DNA of 64,000 bases from Oscillibacter valericigenes Sjm18-20 (GTDB lineage: Bacteria > Bacillota > Clostridia > Oscillospirales > Oscillospiraceae): positions 2,294,001 to 2,358,000 of the forward strand of contig AP012044.1 in the NCBI GenBank assembly GCA_000283575.1, read 5' to 3'. The notes beneath the pieces are model-generated. The model did no database searches and was not told the DNA's origin. It saw only the letters and a program-made list of their open reading frames with translations. Positions 45,126 to 54,852 of the stretch are shown here, piece by piece; the first letter of the stretch is position 1; each line of letters begins with the position of its first letter. The position numbers and the translations under genes were made by a program.

Positions 45126-45163
45126 TTATACGTTTGTATAAATTGCATTATACGAATGTATAA
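45126..45163. promoter_or_regulatory. Two tandem BlaI-type operators
   Basis: TTATAC-GTTT-GTATAA (45126-45141) and TTATAC-GAAT-GTATAA (45148-45163), perfect palindromic arms, with centres 22 bp apart, two helical turns. They precede the decayed blaI fragment. Confidence 0.75.
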
Positions 45164-45208
45164 GTAAAGTCAATAGGGGATTTCGCGTCTTTTGATAACG
45201 GTGGCAAT

Positions 45209-45250
45209 AGAGAGACCGGAGAAGGCCCGCATGCCTTTCCCAGTCTCTCT
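45209..45250 (-). terminator. Stem-loop after the intact BlaR1-type gene
   Basis: AGAGAGAC...GTCTCTCT with an inner GGAGAAGG/CCTTTCC stem, about 90 nt past the stop at 45338. T-tract is weak on the minus strand. Confidence 0.5.
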
Positions 45251-45337
45251 GTTTCAGGGTTTCTGTTTTTCAATTTAATTTAATAAAGATTTGATTGTGA
45301 AAGTCTTAAAAGTTTCTTTCCTTTTTGTGTTTTGTGT

Positions 45338-48300
45338 TTAAGATGTATATTTTTCAAACTTGGGCCCCTGCAGACCTATCCGTTTTACCACAGCAGTACC
45401 ACCGTTTGTCTGATCGTAGTGAAGCCAGAATACATTCTCATCTGCATTGTATTCCGACCATGATGCATTCACGCCCCAGTCATTGAAATCCGGCAGTCCC
45501 TCTGTGGAGAGGTCACCGCGATAAATACCATCACTGCGGCGCTGGTAGACATAGGCCCGCCGTGCTCCGTCTCCATTATAAGTCACGTTGCACACCAGTT
45601 CCTTCTGCCCGTCTCCGTCCAAATCCACAGAATAATCCTCTGGCTGTTTGCCGTCCAGTTTATTGAGAAAGCCAAAACTCTCTGCGATGGGGGTCAGCGA
45701 TCCATCCGATGCCTGACCGTAATAAGTCCGGCTTCCCCAACCGTAGTCGGTACAGGTTGTCACCTGAATCCCGTTGTAGCCCAAAATATCCGTAAAAGTC
45801 CCGGTACCCGGCTCATAGGAGACCGTGTTCTCAGCCGTGGAAAGGCTCAATCGTATCAAAATCACCAGGTCATTGTCAGCGATCACTCCTGCCAGCGCCT
45901 CTGGGTCGTTAAGCTGCGTACCGAGGATGACGGCGGACATTCCGCCCTGATCCATCCCGTTGAAGCAGGCCGCAAAGAGCACGCTGGAACTATCCGCATC
46001 AACCGACAACGCACCATCCAGTCCAATCTGGCTTCGGTCATAGGTATCGCCACTATCCGGGGCGGGAATCTCCGTAGACCACTGTGCCAGAGGACTCCCT
46101 TCCGAATCTGCCGCCTCTGTCCACGGCAGCAGAGCAAAATCCGCCCGGTCCCAGCCGCCAACGGCCCGCCACGGATAGTAGGTCAGCCATAGCCGGCCCT
46201 GCCGGGTGAGGCGTTTTTCGCCCCCATCAGCTAAAGAGGAGGTCTGATGGAAGGTATAGACCTCCGGAAACGTATCTGCCGTTCGGATACCTTTATGATA
46301 GGTGACGCACTCAAGCGCAAGCGTCTGGACGTTCTCCAGCAAATCGTAGGAAACCTGTATCACCTGACCACTCATGGGCGGGTAAGGTACATCCCCCGTG
46401 GGCGTTTCTCCGGTAATGGTACTCAGAGTTGCCGAGGTACCGCCGCCAGTAGTCTGCCCGCTATCCAGCAAGCCAATCAGTTCCTGCACCATCGCCGGCG
46501 AAATGCCGTAGTCTTCCAAAGAAGCACCAGACGGCAGCAAATGTCCGGCAGCACCCGCCCGTTCGCTCTGACCTGCACTCTTCCCGCTTGTACTGTTCCA
46601 CTGAACTTCCGCTAACTCAGGCCGAAGAGCCATTAGAATCGCCGCGTTACAGGGCATGTATTCAGATGCCTGGCTGTAAAGGTCGTCATCCTGAATCGTG
46701 ATACGCAGTACACCGCTTTCAACACTTCGGGTGTAGTTCCCACTGAGCCCGGGCATCCCCCAGATATCCCGGCATAGCAGATCCTCTATCAGCGCCTCCG
46801 GCGTGTCGTCCTGGGCCAGCTCATACATCTGGCTGGCCGCGTGGGAGACCGCGGACGCATCCGAATTGATCGGTGGGGTGTCGGAAGTTTCCATGCGGAT
46901 CAAAACCACCACGTCATTTTTGGAAATTACCTTGTCAAGATCCTGCAGGACTGCCTCACAGGGTGCCGCGTATACCTCTTTGTCACGGGCGCCTGTTTCC
47001 TGATATACCGCCGCAAGTATTAAGTTACTCCCGCTGCCCAGGGATTGCTTTTTACTGACTGGCGTGCAGACAGTGCGCCCACCGTAGGAAGTGTCGGTAA
47101 GTGGCGTTGTCCAAGTAGTGGCTGCACCGCCATCGTTGAGCGTCCAGTCCAGATTTGGCGATGCACTGAGCGTCAGGGAAAGATTGCTTTTCCATTCCTC
47201 CCCGGCAACACCTCCGCTGAGAATATAGTGGCTGGAGGTCAGCGCCCCGCCCTCATAGATATCCTCGTAATAATTGACATATTGCACATCGCTGCCTGTG
47301 CGGTATAAAAACGTCACTGTCCCTCCGGAAATATTGTCAAATTTACCGCTCTTCCAACGCAAATTGTGGGCGGTGTCTGCGTTGGTGCAGCAGGTGATGA
47401 CGAGAATAAGGGACAGCATTCCGGCCAGAAACGCAATCCCAGGCGTGGCCCGTTTCCAATCCAATACGTTTTTTATCCGGCTCTTCGCGTCATTTTCCCC
47501 AAAGGCCAGCGGCGTGGCTGTGGAAAACCGCCGTATCGACGCAAAGCGGACAAGAGACAGGCTGTATCCCCGCTTGGACTCCGCACCCAATTGGTGGAGC
47601 ACCGCCTCGTCGCAGGCCATCTCCATATCCCGGTTGAACAGAAGCCAGCACACCCACGCCGCCGGATTCCACCAGTAGACCGCCAGAATCAAAAAAGCCA
47701 GCAGTTTCCACAACGGATCACCCCGTCGCAGATGGGTCCGTTCATGGAGCAGCACATAGTTCCGCTCCTCATCCGGCAGGCGGAATGGAATGTAAATTTT
47801 TGGCCGCACCCAGCCCAGCACAAAAGGCGTCGGCAGGTTATCGCACTCATGGACGTTTTCCTCCCGCAAAACAGCGCAGGATAATTGCCGCTTCAGACGG
47901 AAATATGATACCACGCTGTAAATCAGCATGGAAACAAATCCAATAAACCATGCGATAGCCGCAATATACAGCGCAATTGCCACGGGTGTCAGCTGGGCGG
48001 CGCTCGCTACGTTCTGAACGCTTTGACCCGATGCCGCCTGTACCTGATTTGCCGCGCTTCCCAGCGCCCCGTAGGTCACGGCAGATAAGTTCGCATTGCC
48101 CGCGGCGGACATCTTCGACGTCGCATCTGCCGCCGGACTCACTGCGTTGAACACGCTCAACACACTGGAAAATGCCACCGGACAGCAAAGGCGGAATGCC
48201 GTCAGCGACCACAGCGCGAACACATATTTTTTAGGTGTTCCGCACTTGATGAGCACCCATCGCGTCAGGATTACCGCCGCCATCACCGGAAGAGCCGTCA

Positions 48301-48346
48301 GAGCCAGGTTTAAAAGGATGCTGAAAAAACTTGTCAGAGCCGTCAT
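45338..48346 (-). CDS. BlaR1-type M56 peptidase with a very large extracellular C-terminal region
   Basis: 1002 aa. Residues 1-330 are the M56 core: TM helices, the zinc motif HERTH (201-205) with NRDMEMACDEAVLHQLG, and a final TM at about 312-332. Residues 335-1002 lie outside and are Thr/Ser/Asp-rich with acidic loops such as VDLDGDGQKELVCNV near the end, reminiscent of calcium-binding FG-GAP loops, not a penicillin-binding sensor. It would cleave its BlaI partner after sensing something outside. Coupled to the blaI-type gene by a 4-nt overlap. Confidence 0.88.
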   Translation of the reverse strand: MTALTSFFSILLNLALTALPVMAAVILTRWVLIKCGTPKKYVFALWSLTAFRLCCPVAFSSVLSVFNAVSPAADATSKMSAAGNANLSAVTYGALGSAANQVQAASGQSVQNVASAAQLTPVAIALYIAAIAWFIGFVSMLIYSVVSYFRLKRQLSCAVLREENVHECDNLPTPFVLGWVRPKIYIPFRLPDEERNYVLLHERTHLRRGDPLWKLLAFLILAVYWWNPAAWVCWLLFNRDMEMACDEAVLHQLGAESKRGYSLSLVRFASIRRFSTATPLAFGENDAKSRIKNVLDWKRATPGIAFLAGMLSLILVITCCTNADTAHNLRWKSGKFDNISGGTVTFLYRTGSDVQYVNYYEDIYEGGALTSSHYILSGGVAGEEWKSNLSLTLSASPNLDWTLNDGGAATTWTTPLTDTSYGGRTVCTPVSKKQSLGSGSNLILAAVYQETGARDKEVYAAPCEAVLQDLDKVISKNDVVVLIRMETSDTPPINSDASAVSHAASQMYELAQDDTPEALIEDLLCRDIWGMPGLSGNYTRSVESGVLRITIQDDDLYSQASEYMPCNAAILMALRPELAEVQWNSTSGKSAGQSERAGAAGHLLPSGASLEDYGISPAMVQELIGLLDSGQTTGGGTSATLSTITGETPTGDVPYPPMSGQVIQVSYDLLENVQTLALECVTYHKGIRTADTFPEVYTFHQTSSLADGGEKRLTRQGRLWLTYYPWRAVGGWDRADFALLPWTEAADSEGSPLAQWSTEIPAPDSGDTYDRSQIGLDGALSVDADSSSVLFAACFNGMDQGGMSAVILGTQLNDPEALAGVIADNDLVILIRLSLSTAENTVSYEPGTGTFTDILGYNGIQVTTCTDYGWGSRTYYGQASDGSLTPIAESFGFLNKLDGKQPEDYSVDLDGDGQKELVCNVTYNGDGARRAYVYQRRSDGIYRGDLSTEGLPDFNDWGVNASWSEYNADENVFWLHYDQTNGGTAVVKRIGLQGPKFEKYTS

Positions 48347-48714
48347 TTTGTCCCCTCCTCCAGATACGCATCAATGAGACGCTTTAAGTTCTCTGCCTCC
48401 GAACTGCTCAACTTCCGGCCGGACATAAACGCCGTCAGAAACGACGGCAGCGACCCGCCGAACGTTCGGTCCACAAAGCTCTCCGCCGCATCGGCAGCTA
48501 CGGATTCCTCGGGCGCCAGTACGGTCACGGTCGCATTCTTGTTTTGCAGCAGCCCCTTCTCGCAAAGCCGCTTCAAAATGGTATAGGTAGTGGATTTCTT
48601 CCAACCCAGCTGTTCCGCGCAGAGATCCGCCAGACGTCCGGAATTTACCGGTGCGCTTCCCCACACCACCTGCATGAAACGATACTCACTGTCACAGAGT
48701 CTGTAAGGTTCCAT
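48343..48714 (-). CDS. BlaI/MecI/CopY-family repressor
   Basis: 123 aa winged helix: SEYRFMQVVWGSAPVNSG, ADLCAEQLGWKKSTTYTILKRL, then a C-terminal dimer and cleavage helix. Full length. It would bind operators at its own promoter and be cut by the adjacent BlaR1-type peptidase. Confidence 0.9.
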   Translation of the reverse strand: MEPYRLCDSEYRFMQVVWGSAPVNSGRLADLCAEQLGWKKSTTYTILKRLCEKGLLQNKNATVTVLAPEESVAADAAESFVDRTFGGSLPSFLTAFMSGRKLSSSEAENLKRLIDAYLEEGTK

Positions 48715-48730
48715 CTGTACCCTCCCCTGA

Positions 48731-48744
48731 TCTACATTTGTAGA
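48731..48744. promoter_or_regulatory. Palindrome upstream of the blaI-type gene
   Basis: TCTACATTTGTAGA, a perfect 6+2+6 palindrome with TACA/TGTA arms of the BlaI type, directly before the start; AGACT...AGTCT follows. Differs from the pair at 45126-45163. Confidence 0.65.
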
Positions 48745-49120
48745 CTTACTATAGTCTATAACAGTAAACCCTCTGTGTCAATCAATTTGCAGCAGCTTTT
48801 CGAATTCCGCTTTCAACGTGCGTATTGTCGCGATTAGTTTCCTCCTGCGGTAATCTGTCCTCTGCCCTGTTCTGTATTGATCGGCCAAGTACCGTCCCGC
48901 AGTCATTCAGTGGGGGACAAATACGCCTCTGAGGTTACCCCCCGCAGGAGTTTGGTGAATTTTGACTTCTCAGCTATGAAAATTACAAAATTTCTAAAAA
49001 ATTGATACCGAGCCTAGATTTAAGCAATTTGTAACAATTTTCGCTGGTTTTATTCATAAAGTTTTTGTACTTTGATACTTGTAAGAGACAGACTTCTTTT
49101 CATCTAATCTTTCAAAGAGC

Positions 49121-49148
49121 AAACCGGACGTCATATGGCGTCCGGTTT
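49121..49148 (+). terminator. Stem-loop terminator
   Basis: AAACCGGACG...CGTCCGGTTT around TCATATGG, then GTTCTGTTT. In the 483-nt interval 48715-49197 there is no gene that I can support apart from the BlaI operator. Confidence 0.7.
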
Positions 49149-49197
49149 GTTCTGTTTCCAGAACGGAAGCACGTCTCGGCCCGTACCCGGCAGACCG

Positions 49198-49602
49198 TCA
49201 ATGGGAGTTTGTATTATACCTGATTGCGTCTACTTTTATATTACTATACTCCGCACTATCAAAATAGTATAAATTCACATATTGTCGGCCATTTCCTCTT
49301 ACATCAAACGTTAAGTGAATCTCAATGGGCATAAATGCGCCAGAATCTCTATCTCTAAATAATGCACGTAAAACCCCGGCTCTTGGATATTTTTTGATTA
49401 GCGCAGGAGGGACGTAATCCTCAGCCGTATTTTTTATAGTAGCATTAAGCAGAGTTAGGCTTTGCGGCGTTTCTCCGTAATTAACCAAATTCAACAGTTT
49501 CTCTTCTTCTGTTTGCGGTAACTCAAAAGTGACATATCCTAAAAATTCACCTGAATTTCCATCATAAACTTCATTAGTCAAATTTGCAACCAAGTTATAC
49601 AT
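49198..49602 (-). CDS. Unrecognised 134-aa protein
   Basis: MYNLVANLTNEVYDGNSGEF..., AT-rich, beta-rich look, no membrane segment. Ribosome site GAAAGGAGCTTAAGCC. Not recognised. Placed between a terminator and a stretch of decayed DNA. Confidence 0.55.
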   Translation of the reverse strand: MYNLVANLTNEVYDGNSGEFLGYVTFELPQTEEEKLLNLVNYGETPQSLTLLNATIKNTAEDYVPPALIKKYPRAGVLRALFRDRDSGAFMPIEIHLTFDVRGNGRQYVNLYYFDSAEYSNIKVDAIRYNTNSH

Positions 49603-50428
49603 GGCTTAAGCTCCTTTCTTAACAGTATATTCAAATAATTTTTAATTGAACGTGTGTGGAGGTGCGATTTTCTATGGCTGACGTGTTCCCGTGATGCCTC
49701 GTAGGGTGAAGCTGGCGTGACAGGGGACAGCCTGAACATTTATTACTATGGCCATAGGCGAGCGCATAGAGCGGATGGTGGCCCAGCACGAAAGCCTTGG
49801 GGACCGTTCTCACAGGGAATTTCCGTTCAGTTTCGTGTCCATTTTTTCAGCTATTTTACGCGCGGAAATTGAGAGCCTCTCCCGTGGCTAGGTCAGTGCG
49901 ATGACAAGAGGCATGAAACCCCGGGCCAGCTTCTCCATGCTTTTTATTTACCAACTATGTCCAAGAATCACCTTTTGCTACTTCAATATTTGCTTTATGT
50001 TTCTGTCATGGGTAATAAGGATAAAGCCGTTCTTACCGTTGAGATACTGAAAGATAAGTTCGCTTCCGTGAACTACGAAAACATTTTTGAAAGTATCAGT
50101 TTTCAAATTCATAGCTGAATATGAGATTTGTAATTTTAATTTGCGACATTGCTTTACTGTATAAATATACCATACTTTGATAGCTGTTATAATAAAGATT
50201 ATATAAATGATTTCTGTGGTAAAATTTCTATTTATTTGTTCGGTATACAAGCAATGGGAATATCTGATTATTTGACCACTGCGCCATGAAGTAGAGCATG
50301 GTATTCCCGGCCCATAATCACCAGAGCCGACATGACTCTGACGCCAAGACCGTGAATTACCCTGAAGACAATAGAGCAGTCTGGATTTGACGTACACGGT
50401 AAAAATGTGACCGGATGCTGAATTGCCT
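49603..50428. other. 826-nt stretch without a supported gene
   Basis: Only short frames without ribosome sites, on either strand. The right part is AT-rich. Perhaps worn-out mobile DNA. Confidence 0.35.
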
Positions 50429-50776
50429 CAAATCGGTCAGCATGATGAGTCTGATTGAGTGCGGAGCGGTGGACAACAGCCTCAAGCCGATCCACAGGGG
50501 GAAACCGTCGCCACCTTCGCCATCGGCTGCCGGCGCATGTACGACTATATTGACGACAATCCGGCGGTGGAGATACTCCCCGTGGACTATACGAATAATC
50601 CGGCCGTGATTGTGCAGCACCCCAATTTCATCTCCGTGAATGCCGCTGTGGAAGTGGACTTCTATGGCCAGGTTTGCGCGGAGTTCTCTCGGAACCAGCC
50701 ACATCTCGGGCACCGGCGGACAGAGCGATTCTGTCCGCGGGGCCGTTCGATCCCAGAGTGGTAAAAGGTTTATTGC
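50429..50776 (+). pseudogene. Fragment of a butyryl/4-hydroxybutyrate CoA-transferase (three frames)
   Basis: Reading across three frames gives LIECGAVDNSLKPIHRGK, then TVATFAIGCRRMYDYIDDNP to VDFYGQVCAEFS, then ISGTGGQSDSVRGAV. That order is the C-terminal domain of acetyl-CoA hydrolase/transferase family enzymes. Two frameshifts and both ends missing; it runs straight into the EtfB fragment. Confidence 0.75.
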
Positions 50777-50779
50777 CTT

Positions 50780-51052
50780 CTGACCTGCATTAAGGAGCTG
50801 AACACCCCCCGTTACATGAGCGTGGGCGGCATTTTCGAGGCTTACGGCAAGCCGCTTGCGACCTTCGATTACGAGACGCTGAAAAACGATCCCCTGATCG
50901 ATCCCACCACCATCGGCCTGAAGGGTTCTCCCACCAATATTCTCACATCCTTCACGCCGCCCCAGAAGGGCGCGGGCATGATGCTGGAGGGCGCCGACAA
51001 AGCGAGCTGCGAGAAGCTGGCGGGGATTCTGACCGCCAAGCACATCATCTGA
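50780..51052 (+). pseudogene. etfB: EtfB C-terminal fragment
   Basis: TCIKELNTPRYMSVGGIFEAYGKP through DPTTIGLKGSPTNI to LAGILTAKHII is the last third of electron-transfer flavoprotein beta. The first two-thirds are gone. It is 12 nt before etfA, the normal order. Confidence 0.8.
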
Positions 51053-51063
51053 GAAAGGGGTAA

Positions 51064-51984
51064 TTGAACATGTCTTTTAACAATACGGATATCGCTGCTT
51101 TCAAGGATGTATGGGTGTTCTGCGAGCAGCGTCAGGGCAAGCTGATGCCCACCGATTTTGAGCTGATCTCCGAAGGACGGAAGCTGGCGGACGAGCTGGG
51201 CGTGGATCTGTGCGGCCTGCTGCTGGGCGACAAGGTCGAGGGTCTGGCCAAAGAGCTTGGCGGCTACGGCGCGGACAAGGTCTATGTCTGCGACAGCCCC
51301 ATGTTGAAAAACTACACCACCGGCGGCTACACCACGGCAATCTGCCAGGTGATCGAGGAGCTGAAGCCCGAGGTCATGCTGTTCGGCGCCACCAACATCG
51401 GCCGGGACCTGGGCCCCCGCTGCGCCGCCCGCCTGCACACCGGCCTTTGCGCGGACTGCACGCATCTGGACGTGGATATGCCCATCTACAAGGACTTTCT
51501 GCGGGAGGCGTCCACTCTTGCCCCGGAGAAGATCGACGGATTGAACACCGCCGTGGTTCTGGGCGAGAAGCACGACGTGTCCCGGGACCTGAAGATGACC
51601 CGCCCTGCGTTCGGCGGCCATCTGATGGCCTCCATCATCTGCCCGAGGTTCCGTCCCGCCATGGCGACGGTGCGTCCGGGCGTGATGAAGAAGAATCCTT
51701 TCGACCAGGCCAAGGCGGATGCCTGTGAGATCGTGAAGCCCGCCTTCACAGTGACCGAAGATGACGTCCAGACCGAGGTGGTCGAGGTCGTCAAGGCCGC
51801 GAAGAAGCTGGTGGATCTGATCGGCGCGGACTTCATCGTCTCCGTCGGCCGCGGCATCAGCAAGGATGTTGCTGGCGGTATCAAGCTGGCGGAAGAGCTG
51901 GCAGCCGAGCTGGGCGGCGTTGTGGGCGGCTCCCGCGCCACCATCGACTCCGGGTGGCTTGGCTGGAAAGAATCGCAGCCCTGA
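51064..51984 (+). pseudogene. etfA: EtfA, truncated at the C-terminus
   Basis: 306 aa; full length would be about 340. N-terminal EtfA domain is complete (VWVFCEQRQGKLMPTDFELI, FGATNIGRDLGPR). The C-terminal FAD domain breaks after VVGGSRATIDSGWL and ends in foreign GWKESQP, so the usual FAD contacts with QVGQTG and ISGAIQH are lost. It cannot bind FAD normally. Confidence 0.8.
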
Positions 51985-52223
51985 AGAAATCAGACGGAGA
52001 GCGAATATTCGCGAGCTGCTGTTCTTAACAATATCAGTAGCATGGATGACGCTCAGAATTTATTCAAGGAGCAAAAACATTCGCACCAGTTTCGGCGATG
52101 CAGTCATACATCAAGGAAAATTGAACACATTTTCTTGAAGCTCAGTAAGTCGACAGCCAAATTAAATTAAACATATGTTAATTGCGAAAACAGTATTTTT
52201 CGATCTGAGGTTTAGAGATTTGC

Positions 52224-52530
52224 TCAAAATGTATTCCCTCTTTCACCTTGTATTAATTCACCCGTGGTTGCATCAATTGCAATAATCTTTCCGCGGTTAA
52301 GACTCATTTCATCCACATCACTCCCAATCCAAAATCTCCATGCCGGAATAATAGACGCTTCATCTGTCAATGCTTTTGTAACAATATATTCCAAAGTAAT
52401 TTTCCCGATAGACATGACATCGTGTTCATAAAAATCAATCAGCACTGCGTTATCACGAAGAGAGGTAATGGCAGAATCCAAGGATATTATTTGTTTTTGC
52501 AGTTGGCCTTTTGGAGGGATATCATAGAAG
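52224..52530 (-). pseudogene. C-terminal fragment of an unidentified protein
   Basis: The frame is open to the IS3 left end at 52531, so the gene's start is lost. It closes with IIPAWRFWIGSDVDEMSLNRG and IIAIDATTGELIQ, the last a PepSY-like DA.TGE pattern seen in secreted or membrane-bound regulators. AT-rich. Confidence 0.45.
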
Positions 52531-52590
52531 TGCAGAGGACAAACTCCCCAAAAGTGATAGGATCAAAGAAAGAATAAGGTGGTGTTTGCA

Positions 52591-52878
52591 ATGCGCAAAT
52601 ATGATAAGGAGTTCAAAGAAGAAGCGGTCAAGCTGTCCGATGAAATCGGCGTGAAGCAGGCGGCGGCACAGCTGGGCATTCCGTACTACTCTCTGGCGGA
52701 GTGGCGGCAAAAGCAAAAGGCCTTCGGAGACCACGCCTTCGTCGGCAGTGGCATTCGCCGCGACGCGCCGCTTTCCGAGAACAAGCGCCGGCTGATAAAG
52801 GAAATCGCCGAGCTGCGGAAAGCCAATGAGATTCTCAAGGATGCGCTGGGTTTTTTCGCCAAAGACCGGAAACGGTAA
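52591..52878 (+). CDS. IS3 orfA, HTH protein
   Basis: 95 aa from MRKYDKEFKEEAVKLSDEIG. HTH_8 fold that binds IS ends. AAGGTGGTG before the ATG. Confidence 0.85.
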   Translation: MRKYDKEFKEEAVKLSDEIGVKQAAAQLGIPYYSLAEWRQKQKAFGDHAFVGSGIRRDAPLSENKRRLIKEIAELRKANEILKDALGFFAKDRKR

Positions 52879-52889
52879 AGCCGGAGCGG

Positions 52890-53760
52890 TTGTATGAGTA
52901 CATCACGCTGCGCCGTGAGCGGTTCTGCATTCATGCCATGTGCCGGGTTGTGAAAGTCAGCGAATCCGGGTACTACCGCTCTTTGCAGTCGGCCGGCAAG
53001 CCAAAACCGTGGCAGCTGCTTCTGGTCAAAATACGAGAGATTTATAATGAAAATCCGGACAATGACAATTATGGTGTTGGCCGAATCCTTCTGGCGCTTA
53101 CGCAGCGCGGTATCGCGATAAGCCGCAGCAGCGTACGGCGGGCCATGAAGCGTGAAGGCCTGCCATCGCGCTCCTCGTCACTCCAACAGTCTGACAAAAG
53201 CAGACTTGGCTGCGCAGAAGGCGGAGAACCTGATTCACCGGGATTTTACCGCAGACACCCCTAACCGGAAGTGGCTGACAGATATCACGCAGATCCAGTG
53301 TCAGGACGGCAAGCTGTATCTGGCAGCAGTTCTGGACTGTTATAACGGAGAGATCGTCGGTCTTGCCATGGATGACAACATGAAGAAGGAGCTGTGTATC
53401 CGGGCGTTTCGGTCTGCCTGCCAGGCGCAGGGAGCCTATGGAATGACCCTGCACAGCGACCGCGGCAGCCAATTTACCAGCTCCTCATTTCGGAAGGTGC
53501 TGGCGCAATGCGGTGCAGTTCAAAGCATGAGCGGTACGGGACACTGCTACGACAACGCCAGGATGGAGAGCTTTTTTGCTACGCTGAAGAAAGAAAAACT
53601 CTATCGAATCCGGACGGAGCAGATGCCCATGGCACAGGTTAAGAGCATCGTGTTCCGGTACATCATGACCTACTATAACCGCCGGCGAATCTACACCGCT
53701 AACCCCGGCGGCCTGCCGCCGGCCACATATCGTCAGGCCGCCAGAGGCCTGGCCGCATAA
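52890..53760 (+). pseudogene. IS3 orfB transposase, frameshifted
   Basis: DDE integrase core: TDITQIQ, LHSDRGSQFTS, and ARMESFFATLKKE. A one-base slip near 53160 shifts the frame between the HTH_21 part (KREGLPSRSS) and the catalytic part (RAPRHSNSLTKADLAAQ). The orfB reading frame would start by -1 shift from orfA. Confidence 0.8.
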
Positions 53761-53824
53761 GCCGCAGATTTTGGGTGTTCACATTCTGCACGGTTCTTGA
53801 CTGCTCCACTTAATTTCCTGTGGT

Positions 53825-54670
53825 GCAAGGCTTGCGCCTTTTGATATTCCCCAGCTTCGGGAGATCATGAGCTATGACGAGCTGGAGCTTGACCGCATGG
53901 GCGACAGGCGCACCGCCACCTTTTTTGTGATCTCCGATACCGACAGTACCTATAACTTTTTAGTGGCGCTGGCTTTTTCGCAGATGTTCAATTTGCTATG
54001 TGAACGAGCCGATACCGTCCATGACGGGCGACTGCCCCATCATGTGCAGGTGCTGTGGGACGAGGCGGCCAACACGGGCCAAGTGCCACAGCTCGAAAAG
54101 CTGGTAGCCGTTATCCGCTCCCGTGAAGTGAGCCTGTGCCTGCTGTATCAGCAGTTGGCACAATGCAAGGCCATTTATGACAAAAACGCTGAAACCATTC
54201 TCGGTAATATGGACAGCGTAGTATTTCTCGGCGGGCGTGAAAGCTCCACCATCAAGGAAATATCGGAAAACTGGCTGGGCAAGGCCACAATTTCCATGCA
54301 GACGGATGGGCGCACACGGGGTCAGTCTGAAAGCTATAATCAAAACACCCAGCGGCTGGGCCGGGAGCTGATGACTCCCGCCGAGCTTGCTACCATGCCC
54401 GGTGACAGGTGCATTTTACAGCTTCGCGGCCTGCCGCCATTCTACTCCCGCAAATACGATTTGAAGCAGCACCCTAATTACAAGTTTACCGCTGAAGCGG
54501 ATAAACGAAACACCTTTGACCTCGACAGGCTCATTAACCGCAACAGGCGGCCACGGCCGGGCGAGGAATATACAGTGTACGAGGCGACTGTGCCGGAGGT
54601 AGCACTCACGGCTGAGGACGAGGACATTCTCAACTATGACGATGTGGACGACCCCGATACTTTTGCATAG
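53825..54670 (+). pseudogene. VirD4/TraG coupling protein, C-terminal part only
   Basis: The frame is open up to the IS3 right end, so the N-terminal half is lost. Visible: IPQLREIMSYDELELD, the Walker B HHVQVLWDEAANTG (about residue 60-72 of the piece from the ATG 53867), RSREVSLCLLYQQLAQ, VVFLGGRESSTIKEISENWLG. A conjugative coupling ATPase from an ICE. Its last 61 codons occur again at 55757. Confidence 0.85.
54485..54670 (+). repeat. VirD4 tail repeat, first copy
   Basis: 186 nt including the stop codon, joined to the VirD4 body. Matches 55757-55942, also 186 nt, with about 34 mismatches by hand count (about 82% identity). Confidence 0.8.
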
Positions 54671-54708
54671 AAGTTGAACCCACTTATACTCATTTTATCA
54701 AAACAGCT

Positions 54709-54749
54709 CAAACTGGACTTATCAAAACTTTGTTGATAAGTCCAGTTTG
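54709..54749. terminator. 17-bp perfect inverted repeat
   Basis: CAAACTGGACTTATCAA, 7-nt loop, TTGATAAGTCCAGTTTG. Lies 38 nt after the VirD4 stop and 100 nt from the convergent gene; may terminate transcription from either side. Confidence 0.75.
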
Positions 54750-54852
54750 GTGTTTAGCCTTTATTCCCTTTTACAGTAGATAAAATATCCAGCATGAGAA
54801 AAAGTATAAGCACTAAGTTGGTATCGCCCATTTTCAAATTCCTCCTTATGAA

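Larger units (their letters stand above)
52531..53790 (+). mobile_element. IS3-family insertion sequence, copy 1
   Basis: 1260 bp between imperfect inverted repeats (TGCAGAGGACAAACTCCCC at the left; the right end reads TGCAGAATGTGAACACCC on the other strand). Two ORFs, orfA and orfB, with a T6 slippery site at 52851-52856 for -1 frameshifting. No matching target duplication is seen outside it. Confidence 0.8.

Noticed and set aside
49631..49813. 60-codon minus frame
   Set aside because: No start signal, no family similarity, lies in worn DNA.
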